From contig NZ_JAPCHW010000008.1 of assembly GCF_026107515.2 (NCBI RefSeq), positions 62,001-126,000 of the forward strand: a stretch of 64,000 nucleotides of DNA, written 5' to 3'. A program made the position numbers and the translations under genes. Under the pieces are notes generated by a model. The model saw nothing but the letters and a program-made list of their open reading frames with translations, did not search any database and was not told the origin of the DNA. This document shows, in pieces, positions 1 through 8,609 of the stretch (position 1 is the first letter of the stretch; the number at the start of each line of letters is the position of its first letter). The stretch comes from Glutamicibacter sp. MNS18. GTDB taxonomy: Bacteria > Actinomycetota > Actinomycetes > Actinomycetales > Micrococcaceae.

Positions 1-1602
1 GCCCTTGGCCATCACATCATGCTGCAGGTTCCAGTCCGCTTCGCTGGTTTCCAGCAGCGGCTTGGACAGCGACAGTCCGGCGTTGTTCACCACCAGGTCG
101 ATCCCGCCGAAGGCCAGCACGGCCTCGTCGATGGCGGCCTGCACCGCCTGCGCGTCGGCCACGTTGGCGGCCACGCCGATGGCCACGTCGCTGGTGCCCA
201 GTTCGGCGGCCGCGGCCTGCGCCTTGGACAGGTCCAGGTCTGCCACCACAACGCAGGCGCCTTCGGCGGCCAGACGGGTGGCAATGGCCTTGCCGATCCC
301 GGAGGCGGCACCGGTGACCAGTGCGATCCTCCCGGCATGGCTCTTGGGCTTGGGCATGCGGGCCAGCTTGGCTTCCTCCAGTGCCCAGTACTCGATGCGG
401 AACTTCTCGGCATCGGAGATCGGGGTGTAGGTCGAGAGCCCTTCGGCACCGCGCATCACGTTGATGGCGTTGAGGTAGAACTCGCCGGCCACCCGTGCGG
501 TCTGCTTGTTCGCCCCGTAGGAGAACATGCCCACCCCCGGGATGAGCACGATCAGCGGATCCGCGCCGCGCATGGCCGGGGAGGCCTCGTCCCTGTGCGC
601 CTCGTAGTAGGCCCGGTAGTCGGCGCGGTACTCGGCGTGCAGTTCCCGCAGCCGGGAGACCTGCTCGTCGAGGCCGGCGGTGGCCGGCAGGTCCAGCACC
701 ATCGGCTTGATCTTGGTGCGCAGGAAGTGGTCCGGGCAGCTGGTACCCAGGGCGGCCAGCTGGGCCAGCTTTTCACGGGACAGGAAATCCAGCACCCGCG
801 CATCGTCGGTGAAATGCCCGACCATCGGCTTGTCCCGGGAGGCCAGGCCGCGGATGGTCGGGGCCAGGGCGGCGGCCCGGGCACGGCGCTCGGCCTCGGG
901 CAGGGCCTGGAAGCCGGGTACTTCGGCGCCGAATGGTTCGGGAACCGAATGCTCGTTGATGTACTTCGCGGCGGTGTCGATGATCCACAGCGAGTTCGCC
1001 TCGGACTCCTCGCTGGTCTCGCCCCAGGCGGTGATCCCGTGGCCGCCCAGGATGCAGCCCACGGCCTGCGGGTTGGCTTCCTTGACGGCGGCGATATCCA
1101 GGCCCAGCTGGAAGCCCGGCCGGCGCCATGGCACCCATACCACCTTGTCGCCGAAGATCCTGCCGGTCAGTTCCTCGCCGTCCCGGGAGGTCGCGATGGC
1201 GATGCCGGAGTCCGGGTGCAGGTGGTCCACGTGTGCCGCATCGACCAGCCCGTGCATGGCGGTATCGATCGACGGGGCGGCCCCGCCCTTACCGTGCAGG
1301 CAGTAGTCGAAGGCCGCGACCATCTCGTCCTCGCGGTCCACGCCCGGGTAGCTCCCCACCAGCGAACGCATGCGATCCAGGCGCAGGGTGGACAGCCCCT
1401 TCTCGGTGAGCGTGCCCAGGTCACCGCCCGATCCCTTGACCCAGAGCAGCTCGATCTGCTCACCGGTCACCGGATCGGTGGCGGCGCCCTTGGCCGAGGT
1501 GTTGCCGCCGGCGAAGTTGGTGTTCTTCTTGTCCGCACCCAGCCGGTTGGATCGTTCGATCAGTTCCCGGGCGACGGTTTTACTGATGGTTTGCTCGCTC
1601 AT
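1..1602 (-). CDS. rhaD: Bifunctional rhamnulose-1-phosphate aldolase / short-chain dehydrogenase (partial)
   Basis: The product cleaves L-rhamnulose-1-phosphate to DHAP and L-lactaldehyde (N-terminal class II aldolase domain) and oxidises lactaldehyde (C-terminal SDR domain). The reverse-strand frame is open from ATG 1602 to the window edge (534 codons). Residues about 1-390 are aldolase-like, with HGKGG and HVDHLHPDSG segments. At about residue 420 an SDR Rossmann motif TGAASGIG begins, followed by NNAGLS. The last 140-150 residues, including the SDR catalytic tyrosine, lie beyond the window, so the gene is cut by the edge and not broken. It is the last visible gene of the rhamnose operon, 8 bp after the transporter. 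No rhamnulokinase is visible; it may lie further left. Confidence 0.93.
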   Translation of the reverse strand, partial: MSEQTISKTVARELIERSNRLGADKKNTNFAGGNTSAKGAATDPVTGEQIELLWVKGSGGDLGTLTEKGLSTLRLDRMRSLVGSYPGVDREDEMVAAFDYCLHGKGGAAPSIDTAMHGLVDAAHVDHLHPDSGIAIATSRDGEELTGRIFGDKVVWVPWRRPGFQLGLDIAAVKEANPQAVGCILGGHGITAWGETSEESEANSLWIIDTAAKYINEHSVPEPFGAEVPGFQALPEAERRARAAALAPTIRGLASRDKPMVGHFTDDARVLDFLSREKLAQLAALGTSCPDHFLRTKIKPMVLDLPATAGLDEQVSRLRELHAEYRADYRAYYEAHRDEASPAMRGADPLIVLIPGVGMFSYGANKQTARVAGEFYLNAINVMRGAEGLSTYTPISDAEKFRIEYWALEEAKLARMPKPKSHAGRIALVTGAASGIGKAIATRLAAEGACVVVADLDLSKAQAAAAELGTSDVAIGVAANVADAQAVQAAIDEAVLAFGGIDLVVNNAGLSLSKPLLETSEADWNLQHDVMAKG

Positions 1603-1610
1603 GTTCTTCC

Positions 1611-2918
1611 CTATGCGTTCTGGTTGGCGCCGTAGCGTTCGGTTTCGATTTCTTCCAGGGTCTTGCCCCGGGTTTCCGGGGCCCAGATGGTGCCGATCAG
1701 CAGCGCCGCCACCAGCAGTCCGATGATGATCAGCCCGACCTTGGCCAGCCCGATGCTGCCCAGCAGCACCGGGAAGGCCAGCGAGAGCAGGCCGACCATG
1801 ACCCGGGCGAGCATGAACAGCATGCCCTGGGCGCTGGCCCGGTACTTGGTGGCGAACAGCTCCGCGGTCCACAAACCGTAGAAGGCCTGGGCCCCCAGGC
1901 CGGCCGAGATACCCCAGCAGATGGCGAAGGTGAACAGCGAGAACATGCCCGGAGGGGCGAAGACCAGCACCACCCACGCCACGATGCCCAGCAGTGCCCC
2001 GCCGAAGTACAGCCAGCGGCGCGAGACCCGGTCCCCGTAGCGCATGAAGCCGAAGTAGGTGGCCAGCGCGGTCAGGGTCCAGACCAGTACCTGCAGCAGG
2101 TTCTGCTGGGTGGCGCTTTCCACCCCTGCCGCGGCGTAGACGCGCGGCTGGAAGATGCCGGACTGGCCGGCCACGGTGTTCCACAGGCCGTAGACGCCCA
2201 GCAGGAAGGCCAGGGCGCCCCAGTTCTTGCGATCGGAAAGCAGCCCGGCCACCCCGGAGAAGAAGGAGACCTTCACCCCGGTGCGGACCTCCTGGGCACG
2301 CTGTTCCTTCCAGCGGGTGGATTCGGGCAACCCGCGGCGGACCCACCAGGTGATCAGCGCGATCACGAACAGGTGGAAGAAGATGATGCGGCTGCCGGTG
2401 ACCCCCAGCGGGCCGACCAGGATGGCCAGCGCGAATCCGATGGCCGGTCCGACGGACCAGGCCAGCTGGGCGGTGCCCACATGCGCGGCTCGGTGCTCGC
2501 TCGGTGCTTCCTCGGCGATGTACGTCCAGGAGGCCGGCACCCCGGCGCCCACGGCGATACCCATCAGGATCACCCCGATCAGCAGCAGCACCAGGCTGGT
2601 GCAGAAGGTGATCATCAGGGCACCGACCATGAACACGATCAGGTCGTAGGTGTAGATGAACTTGCGGCCCAGCCGGTCGCACAACGGTCCGCCGATCATG
2701 GCGCCGAGGGCCGCGCCGAAGGCGTTGGCCGACAAGGCGGCGATGATGCCCACCATGGAGTCGTCGAAACCGAAGGCGTTCTGCCACAGGGTCAGGCTGG
2801 TGGCCAGGGCGATGATCGCACCGGCCTCGATGTAGTTGCTCATGGCCACCGCGATGGTGGCCTTCCATGCGCTCATCGGGCGACGGCCCGCGCGTGGTGT
2901 CATGGTCCCGGTGCTCAT
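1611..2918 (-). CDS. MFS sugar transporter, probably L-rhamnose uptake
   Basis: A 435-residue major facilitator protein of the sugar-porter type with about 12 predicted membrane segments. It has the loop 2-3 motif DRLGRK and ends with PETRGKTLEEIE, a typical sugar-porter tail. The start is ATG 2918, giving MSTGTM. It begins one base before the upstream rhaI ends, so the longer upstream extension of this frame would lie inside rhaI and is rejected. Location between rhaI and rhaD implies it brings in L-rhamnose by proton symport. The substrate is inferred from context only. Confidence 0.9.
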   Translation of the reverse strand: MSTGTMTPRAGRRPMSAWKATIAVAMSNYIEAGAIIALATSLTLWQNAFGFDDSMVGIIAALSANAFGAALGAMIGGPLCDRLGRKFIYTYDLIVFMVGALMITFCTSLVLLLIGVILMGIAVGAGVPASWTYIAEEAPSEHRAAHVGTAQLAWSVGPAIGFALAILVGPLGVTGSRIIFFHLFVIALITWWVRRGLPESTRWKEQRAQEVRTGVKVSFFSGVAGLLSDRKNWGALAFLLGVYGLWNTVAGQSGIFQPRVYAAAGVESATQQNLLQVLVWTLTALATYFGFMRYGDRVSRRWLYFGGALLGIVAWVVLVFAPPGMFSLFTFAICWGISAGLGAQAFYGLWTAELFATKYRASAQGMLFMLARVMVGLLSLAFPVLLGSIGLAKVGLIIIGLLVAALLIGTIWAPETRGKTLEEIETERYGANQNA

Positions 2919-2919
2919 C

Positions 2920-4092
2920 CTAGGCACCCCACCCCGCCTGGACCCCGCCCACACGCTCGGCGGCGATCTGCTCGGCGTAACCGGATGCGCGGTAGGCGGC
3001 CATCGGGTCCGCCGGCAGGGACCGCGATTCGCGCCAGGCGGCGAGCTCGGCGCGCACATCGGTGTAGAACGCGTCCATGAACACTTCCTGGGCGCCGAGC
3101 ACGTCACCGGTTTTCTGGGCCACGGCCAGCGCCTCGCGGTCCACCAGCAGTGCACGGGCGGTCATTTCCTGGACGTTGAGCACGCTGCGGATCTGGCCCA
3201 GCACCTTGTCCTCCACATTGTGGCACTGGTCGAGCATGAAGGCGATCGGGCTGTCCTCTTCCAGGCCACCGCCGCGCAGCACCTCGAACATGATGCGGAA
3301 GAGCTGGAACGGGTCGGCCGCGCCGACGATCAAATCGTCATCGGCGTAGAAGCGCGAGTTGAAGTCGAAGGACCCGAGCTTGCCCAGGCGTTGCAGTTGC
3401 ATCACGATGAATTCGATATTGGTGCCCGGGGCGTGGTGCCCGGTGTCCAGGCAGACCAGGGCCCGTTCGCCCAGGGCGGCGACCTGGGCGTAGGCGGTAC
3501 CCCAGTCCGGCACATCGGTGTGGTAGAAGGACGGTTCGAAGAACTTGTATTCCAGCACCAGGCGCTGTTCGCCGGACAGGCGGGCGTAGATCTGTTGCAG
3601 GGACTCGGCCAGGCGGTCCTGGCGTCCGCGCAGATCGGCCTGGCCCGGGTAGTTCGAGCCCTCGGCCAACCAGATCTTCAGATCCTGGCTTCCGGTGGCG
3701 TTCATGACCTCGATGCAGTCGAAGTGGTGTTCCACGGCCTTGCGGCGGACCGCGGGATCCTCGTGGGTCAGGGCGCCGAACTTGTAGTCGTCATCCTGGA
3801 AGGTATTGGAGTTGATGGTGCCCAATTCCACGCCGAGGTCGTTGGCGTAGCGGCGCAGCGCCGTGTAGTCCTCGACCTTGTCCCACGGGTAGTGCAGGGC
3901 CACCTTGGGGGCCAGTCCGGTGAGCTTGTTGACCTGCGCGGCATCGGCGATCTTCTCGTAGGGGTCGCGCGGGGTGCCCGGTGTGCCATACACCTTGAAG
4001 CGGGTGCCGGAGTTGCCGTAGGCCCAGGAGGGGACTTCGATGGCCTGGCGTTCCAGGGTGGTCAGGATCTGCGGGGTCAGTTTGGCGCCCAT
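2920..4092 (-). CDS. rhaI: L-rhamnose isomerase (RhaI type)
   Basis: The product converts L-rhamnose to L-rhamnulose, the first committed step of the phosphorylating pathway. It is a xylose-isomerase-like TIM barrel of about 390 residues. The segments SWAYGNSGTRFKV, LHYPWDKVED, CLDTGHHAPGTNIEF and FDFNSRFYADDD are typical of the actinobacterial/Pseudomonas RhaI family and not of E. coli RhaA. Two starts are possible (4107 and 4092). 4092 is preferred because GGAG sits 5 nt upstream of it, while 4107 has no Shine-Dalgarno sequence. It follows rhaM by about 50 bp and abuts the transporter. Confidence 0.93.
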   Translation of the reverse strand: MGAKLTPQILTTLERQAIEVPSWAYGNSGTRFKVYGTPGTPRDPYEKIADAAQVNKLTGLAPKVALHYPWDKVEDYTALRRYANDLGVELGTINSNTFQDDDYKFGALTHEDPAVRRKAVEHHFDCIEVMNATGSQDLKIWLAEGSNYPGQADLRGRQDRLAESLQQIYARLSGEQRLVLEYKFFEPSFYHTDVPDWGTAYAQVAALGERALVCLDTGHHAPGTNIEFIVMQLQRLGKLGSFDFNSRFYADDDLIVGAADPFQLFRIMFEVLRGGGLEEDSPIAFMLDQCHNVEDKVLGQIRSVLNVQEMTARALLVDREALAVAQKTGDVLGAQEVFMDAFYTDVRAELAAWRESRSLPADPMAAYRASGYAEQIAAERVGGVQAGWGA

Positions 4093-4143
4093 GATCACTC
4101 CATTCATAAGGGGTTGCGTAAGGGGGAGGTGCTTTATGCTGCG

Positions 4144-4479
4144 CTAAAGCCGGGCGAGCTGCTCCTCGAGGTTGAAGACCTCGTCCAGGCGCTGGGCGGA
4201 CTGGTCGGCACGCCCGTCCAGGCTGATGAAGAAGTCGGACATCTCCGCCTCCCAGCGTGCGGTGCGCGGATCGTTATCCAGGGCCCGTTGCGCGGCGGCG
4301 TCGTCATCGGTTTCGTAGTATCCGATGAGCAGCCCGTCGGGGCGCAGGAACAGCGAGTAGTTCCGGCGTCCGGCCTCGGCGATGGCCTTGAGCATCTCGG
4401 GCCACACCGCACCGTGGCGTTCCCGGTATTCTGCAAGACGTTCGGGTTTGACCTGGAGTTGGAAGCAGACCTTGGCCAC
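4144..4479 (-). CDS. rhaM: L-rhamnose mutarotase
   Basis: A 111-residue protein with the RhaM/RhaU ferredoxin-like fold. It interconverts the anomers of L-rhamnose to feed the isomerase. The N-terminal MAKVCFQLQVKPERLAEY, the central NYSLFLRPDG and the GYYETDD segment match the family. It starts at GTG 4479 with a strong GAAGGAGG ribosome site about 8 nt upstream. It is the first gene of the minus-strand rhamnose operon, immediately downstream of an operator-like palindrome. Confidence 0.93.
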   Translation of the reverse strand: MAKVCFQLQVKPERLAEYRERHGAVWPEMLKAIAEAGRRNYSLFLRPDGLLIGYYETDDDAAAQRALDNDPRTARWEAEMSDFFISLDGRADQSAQRLDEVFNLEEQLARL

Positions 4480-4534
4480 GACAGGTTCCCTCCTTCTTCA
4501 TTGAAGTGCGTTTCCCGTGGGTTGAACGCAAAAC

Positions 4535-4546
4535 TGAATCGTTTCA
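4535..4546. promoter_or_regulatory. LacI-type operator before rhaM
   Basis: TGAATCGTTTCA is a 12-bp palindrome with one mismatch to TGAAACGTTTCA. It lies 56 bp upstream of the rhaM start and probably overlaps the promoter of the rhamnose operon. The likely ligand is the divergent LacI regulator at 4722. Confidence 0.6.
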
Positions 4547-4622
4547 ATTTCTTAGCTTCATGAAGCATAGACCACAAACCGCGGGCTTGACAAGCGTCAC
4601 AATTGACCCGGATCCCGGAGTT

Positions 4623-4636
4623 TTGAAACCTTTCAA
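4623..4636. promoter_or_regulatory. LacI-type operator before the rhamnose regulator
   Basis: TTGAAACCTTTCAA is a palindrome with 6-bp arms and a 2-bp centre. It shares the TGAAA/TTTCA arms with the operator at 4535. It lies 86 bp upstream of the LacI gene. Two sites in a divergent control region suggest joint repression of the operon and of the regulator. Confidence 0.6.
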
Positions 4637-4721
4637 TGCATGTGGATCGTTTACCCAACTCACCGCGGGATATACTCGCAGCTGCGCGGCAAATACATTT
4701 TCTCGGCGGTCAGGAGGACCC

Positions 4722-5726
4722 ATGGCGATCAGCGTGCGGGATGTGGCCCGGGAAGCCGGGGTCTCGGTGGGCACGGTATCCAACGTGCTCAACCGCCCGC
4801 AGATGGTCGCCCCCGCCACGGTCGCGAAGGTCACTGCCGTCATCGAACAGCTCGGGTTCGTGCGCAACGACGCCGCCCGGCAGTTAAGGGCCGGGCGCAG
4901 CCACAGCTTCGGGCTGGTGGTGCTTGATGCCCGCAACCCGTTCTTCATGGATATCACCCACGGGGCGCAGGAGCGCGCGCTGGCTAACGGCTATACCGTG
5001 CTGATGGGTGCCAGCGACGACAAGAAGTCCAGCGAGTCCCGGCTGTTGGAACTCTTCGACGAGCAGCGGGTGGCCGGGGTGCTGATCACCCCGGTGGACA
5101 CCGATCTGAGCCGGCTGTGGAAAATCCGCGAATCCGGGACCCCGGTGGTGCTGGTGGACCGTGGCAGCGGGGACCGCTCCTTTTCCTCGGTGTCCGTCGA
5201 CGACGTGGAGGGCGGACGGCTAGCCGCCGCGCACCTGGTGGACGGCGGCCGACGCAGGATCGCGTTTGTGGGCGGCCCGCTGGAGATCGAGCAGGTGGCG
5301 CACCGCCTGGACGGTGCCCGCTCTGTGGTGGCCGGCACCAGCGATGCGGTGCTTCAGGTGTACGAGACCACCTCACTGAGCGTGTTGGAAGGGCGGCGTG
5401 TCGGTGAGAAGCTGGCCGCGCTACCGGAAAACAAACGCCCCGATGCCGTATTCGCGGCCAACGACCTGCTGGCACTGGGGGTACTGCAGGCCCTGGTGAT
5501 GACCGGGAAGCTGGCAGTACCCGAGGATATCGCGCTGGTGGGCTACGACGATATCGCCTTCACCGAGTCCGCGGTGGTGCCGATCTCCTCGATCCGCCAG
5601 CCGGCCGAGGAGATCGGACGCACCGCGGTGGACCTGCTGCTGCGCGAGGCCGAGGCCGGCGCGGATGCGGTGCGCGAGCAGTTCGTCTTCGCTCCAAAGC
5701 TCGTGGTGCGTGCCTCCAGCAGGTAG
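4722..5726 (+). CDS. LacI-family regulator of the rhamnose operon
   Basis: A 334-residue repressor. The N-terminal helix-turn-helix is SVRDVAREAGVSVGTVSNVLN, followed by a periplasmic-binding-protein-like ligand domain ending in FAPKLVVRASS. ATG 4722 is chosen because AGGAGG lies 4 nt upstream; the frame is open further upstream but that part shows no protein signature. It is divergent from rhaM with two palindromic operators between them. It probably represses rhaM-rhaI-MFS-rhaD and responds to rhamnose or rhamnulose; the effector is inferred from neighbours. Confidence 0.9.
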   Translation: MAISVRDVAREAGVSVGTVSNVLNRPQMVAPATVAKVTAVIEQLGFVRNDAARQLRAGRSHSFGLVVLDARNPFFMDITHGAQERALANGYTVLMGASDDKKSSESRLLELFDEQRVAGVLITPVDTDLSRLWKIRESGTPVVLVDRGSGDRSFSSVSVDDVEGGRLAAAHLVDGGRRRIAFVGGPLEIEQVAHRLDGARSVVAGTSDAVLQVYETTSLSVLEGRRVGEKLAALPENKRPDAVFAANDLLALGVLQALVMTGKLAVPEDIALVGYDDIAFTESAVVPISSIRQPAEEIGRTAVDLLLREAEAGADAVREQFVFAPKLVVRASSR

Positions 5727-5741
5727 GTGCAGCCGCAACCG

Positions 5742-7508
5742 CTACAGCCGGGCCAGGATCCGGTTGATCCGCTCCCTGTCGAAGGCCGAACCGTCGAAGT
5801 CCTGGCCGTCCTCCAAGTCCAGCCATTCCCGGTAGTCCTCGTACATCTCATGCTCCGGGTCGTTGGCGGCCAGCAGCATGGACTCCCATCCGGGAACCCC
5901 GCCACTGTCCTCGGCCGGGGCCGTGCGTCGTCCCCCGGTGCACCGCGGCACCGTGCCGGACTCGTTCTGAAGGACCTTTTCCAGGATGATCTCCAGTTCC
6001 CAGTTATCCCCGAAGTCGTACACGTAGCCGATCTTGTCCTTCTCCGAGGACAGCAGCTGACCGATACCCACCGCCTGTTCGTCGATGTCCCCATCGCGCA
6101 GCGGCAGGGTCGCAGACTGAGCCTCGGTCAGCTGGTAGGCGTGCAGGTGCGAGTTGTCCCAGTCGAACGCCGCCTGGATCACCTGGTGCAGGTCATCCAG
6201 GGTGGCTGCCCCGGACACCAGTACCCGCCGCCAGATCGGGGGCTTGGCGTATTTCAGGCCCAGCTTCAGCTGCAGGACTGTTCCCGCAGCGTGAGCCGCT
6301 TCCGTGGGGAACGGGATGATATTGGATTCCCCGGCGGACACGCCGGATTCGGCCACCGGACTGGCGAACGGGTTGGGGTCCGCATCCCACTCCAATTCCC
6401 CATCAAGGTCGTCCTCGTCCTCGGAGAACATTCCCTCCAGCAACGCGCCGACGGCCAGCGGGATGTCATAGTGGGTGCCCTTCTCGATCAGCCCGAGGTC
6501 CGCCAGTTCCTCAAGGTCAGCGAGCACGGCCTTCCAGGTAGTGTCCCGGACCCCCGATGGCCCCGCGTCGCCAACCGGCACCGGGTCCCCCTCGGCGGCC
6601 ATCAGCAGCACCTGCACCACCAGGTCCCAGACTTCCACGACCGTTGGGTCCTCGGAATCCGGGGACCCGACGGTCTCCTCCAGGAAGGCGTGGACAAAGG
6701 AGAACAACGAACCGAAGGCCACTGCCGGATCCTCGGAGAGGAAGTCCGCGGCGCCGGCGCTGGGTCGCACCTGGTTGTCCTCGATCTCAATGGCCTCGGC
6801 CAGGGCCAGGGCCAGATACAGCCGCTGCATCAGGTCCTCGCTGGCGCTGGTGAGGCTGCGCATCCGGGATTCGATCAGGGCGATGGCTTCACGGGATTCG
6901 GTGGCACCCAGCTCGCCGCCGGGCTCGATCGCCTTGCCGGTCCCGAGCCAGCGCAGCAGGTCGCGTCCCAGCGTCACCACCTTCATCTCGTTCAGGTTGC
7001 CCACCGCGAGCGCTTCCATGCTGGACAGGCCCTCGGTTGCCTCGGAGTCGAGGTCCTCGCCGGCGATGACCTGGTTCACCAGTACCCGTAGCAGTGCCAG
7101 GTCGTCGGCCGACCCCTCCCACCGGCCCGTCTGCTCCAGGAAGTCCACGTAGGTTTCCACTGCATCCTGGACGAATGCCACGGCGTCCTGGCCATCAAGC
7201 GGATCCCGGGCTTCGTTCTCGAAGTCCACCACGGTTTCGAACACCTCGGCGAAGCGTATCGGGTCGAAGTCCGTGGCCGAGACGGGACCGTCAAAGCTCG
7301 CATTGACCGTGAAGAGGTTGCGCATGATCATCAGGTAGGGCATCGCCAGGGTGTCATCGCCCCGGGTGGACTCGTACCAGCGCAGGAACTGCGGCGTGAT
7401 CTGGTCCACGGCCCGTTCCACCGCGGCCATGGCCGTGCTGATCACCTGTTCCGCCTGCTGCCGACCCGGGTGTCCCTGCTTGCGGTTTTTCTTCTTTTTC
7501 TGCGCCAC
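5742..7508 (-). CDS. pRiA4b ORF-3 family protein
   Basis: A 588-residue protein of unknown function. It starts at GTG 7508 with a basic tail (AQKKKKNRKQ). A long acidic alpha-helical region of about 400 residues follows. The C-terminal 180 residues form a PRiA4_ORF3 domain (LKLGLKYAKPPIWRRVLV, YVYDFGDNWELEI, CTGGRRTAPAEDSGG). This domain is known from plasmid and IS1096 passenger proteins and is often found near defence genes. The GTG start is preferred because GAAGG lies 9 nt upstream and the upstream extension overlaps the divergent antitoxin. It converges on the rhamnose regulator with only 15 bp between them. Confidence 0.85.
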   Translation of the reverse strand: MAQKKKKNRKQGHPGRQQAEQVISTAMAAVERAVDQITPQFLRWYESTRGDDTLAMPYLMIMRNLFTVNASFDGPVSATDFDPIRFAEVFETVVDFENEARDPLDGQDAVAFVQDAVETYVDFLEQTGRWEGSADDLALLRVLVNQVIAGEDLDSEATEGLSSMEALAVGNLNEMKVVTLGRDLLRWLGTGKAIEPGGELGATESREAIALIESRMRSLTSASEDLMQRLYLALALAEAIEIEDNQVRPSAGAADFLSEDPAVAFGSLFSFVHAFLEETVGSPDSEDPTVVEVWDLVVQVLLMAAEGDPVPVGDAGPSGVRDTTWKAVLADLEELADLGLIEKGTHYDIPLAVGALLEGMFSEDEDDLDGELEWDADPNPFASPVAESGVSAGESNIIPFPTEAAHAAGTVLQLKLGLKYAKPPIWRRVLVSGAATLDDLHQVIQAAFDWDNSHLHAYQLTEAQSATLPLRDGDIDEQAVGIGQLLSSEKDKIGYVYDFGDNWELEIILEKVLQNESGTVPRCTGGRRTAPAEDSGGVPGWESMLLAANDPEHEMYEDYREWLDLEDGQDFDGSAFDRERINRILARL

Positions 7509-7566
7509 TGGTTCAGCCTTCGATAGGTGGTGGAAATGCCTTGCCTTCAGGCTACTGGGCGGCGGT

Positions 7567-7950
7567 ATGCCCCCACAACGTGTCGCCGACATTGCGCGGA
7601 ATCCGGGGGAACCCATTCCGCTGGCGCTTGCGGTGCAGGCCCAGACCAGTGGCAAGCTGGCCACTCGAAGCGCTGCCCAACAAATCGATTATTGGGCGAG
7701 GATCGGCCGGGAAATTGACGAAGCGCCGGCAATCAATCGTCGTGATATCGATCGCGTCCTGTCCGGCGATCAGTCATATGACATACTCTCGGAGCGCGCG
7801 CAGGCAATTATTCGTGCCCAGTGGAAACAGGACGTGGAGCGCCACATCACCGACCTGGATTTCGAAGCGGAGTTCGCCGCCCAGGGGCGTAAGTGGGTTG
7901 ATGCCGATGCCAGCGGAAAGCTTATCCAGCGCGGACGAGCCGGCGAATGA
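7567..7950 (+). CDS. ParD-like antitoxin of the zeta toxin pair
   Basis: A 127-residue protein that likely neutralises the zeta-type kinase downstream. Visible features are an antitoxin-like segment LATRSAAQQIDYWARIGREID, a helical middle and the tail SGKLIQRGRAGE. The stop codon overlaps the toxin start by four bases (ATGA), the normal layout of a toxin-antitoxin operon. The start ATG 7567 has only a weak purine-rich stretch upstream. The divergent pRiA4b gene begins 58 bp away, so the two share a control region. Confidence 0.75.
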   Translation: MPPQRVADIARNPGEPIPLALAVQAQTSGKLATRSAAQQIDYWARIGREIDEAPAINRRDIDRVLSGDQSYDILSERAQAIIRAQWKQDVERHITDLDFEAEFAAQGRKWVDADASGKLIQRGRAGE

Positions 7951-8513
7951 CATCAGTCCTCCATGTGCTCGCCGGTCCTCACGGATCCGGGAAAACGACC
8001 TTCGTTGAACGGATCCTGCAGCCTGCAACGCATCTACCATTCGTTAATGCGGATTCCATGGCTGCCACCATCTGGCCCGGGGAAGAAGAAGCCCACGGGC
8101 ATGAAGCCTCGAAGCTTGCAGTCCGAAAGCGCGAACAGCCCCTGAACACACGGTCTTCTTTCATTACTGAAACCGTGTTCAGCCACCCCAGCAAGGTCGA
8201 CCTAGTCTCCCGGGCATCTCTACTGCGGTACCAGATCACTCTCCACGTGATCCTGGTTCCGTTGGATCAGGCACTCGTCCGAATCACCGAGCGTGTCCCA
8301 CTGGGCGGGCGTTCGGTGCCGCCGGAAGAGATCGCTGGCCGCTACGAGCGGTTATGGCGGTACGTGGCCCAGGCCCGTCGGTTCGCGGATGAGACCCACA
8401 TCTATGACAACTCCCTGGCACGTCACCCGTTCCGGCTCGTCGCCGAGTACCGGCATGGGGTCCTCATGCGCGAAACCCGGTGGCCGCAATGGGCTCCGGA
8501 CGACATCAGGTAG
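7947..8513 (+). CDS. Zeta-toxin-family kinase
   Basis: A 188-residue P-loop kinase. The Walker A motif GPHGSGKT spans residues 10-17. FVNADSMAA follows, and FITETVFSH resembles the zeta-toxin substrate/catalytic strand. The motif RVPLGGRSVPPEEIAGRYER is a typical lid (arginine) region. Known zeta toxins phosphorylate UDP-N-acetylglucosamine or small nucleotide-like substrates; the target here is unknown. It is full length for the compact family and translationally coupled to the antitoxin. It ends 96 bp before jetA, so it may belong to the same defence module. Confidence 0.88.
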   Translation: MTSVLHVLAGPHGSGKTTFVERILQPATHLPFVNADSMAATIWPGEEEAHGHEASKLAVRKREQPLNTRSSFITETVFSHPSKVDLVSRASLLRYQITLHVILVPLDQALVRITERVPLGGRSVPPEEIAGRYERLWRYVAQARRFADETHIYDNSLARHPFRLVAEYRHGVLMRETRWPQWAPDDIR

Positions 8514-8596
8514 GACCATGGCCTGTCTCTCGTCAGGTAATGAGGAGCATCCGCCCGCTCTGCGCGAAACCCAGCCCATCTGTCCGGTGCGCCGAT

Positions 8597-8602
8597 TACG
8601 AT
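8597..8602 (+). promoter_or_regulatory. Possible -10 element giving leaderless jetA mRNA
   Basis: TACGAT lies 7 nt before ATG 8610, and no Shine-Dalgarno sequence precedes jetA. This spacing places the transcript start at the A of the start codon, as in actinobacterial leaderless genes. No clear -35 was seen. Confidence 0.35.
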
Positions 8603-8609
8603 TATGATC

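Noticed and set aside
19-1635. Long open frame of 538 codons on the plus strand over rhaD
   Set aside because: It is antisense to rhaD, whose translation has clear aldolase and SDR motifs. The plus-strand frame is rich in Gly, His, Gln and Val, as expected for the complement of a high-GC gene.
2836-4563. 575-codon plus-strand frame over rhaI and rhaM
   Set aside because: Antisense shadow of two recognised genes; no domain or ribosome site.
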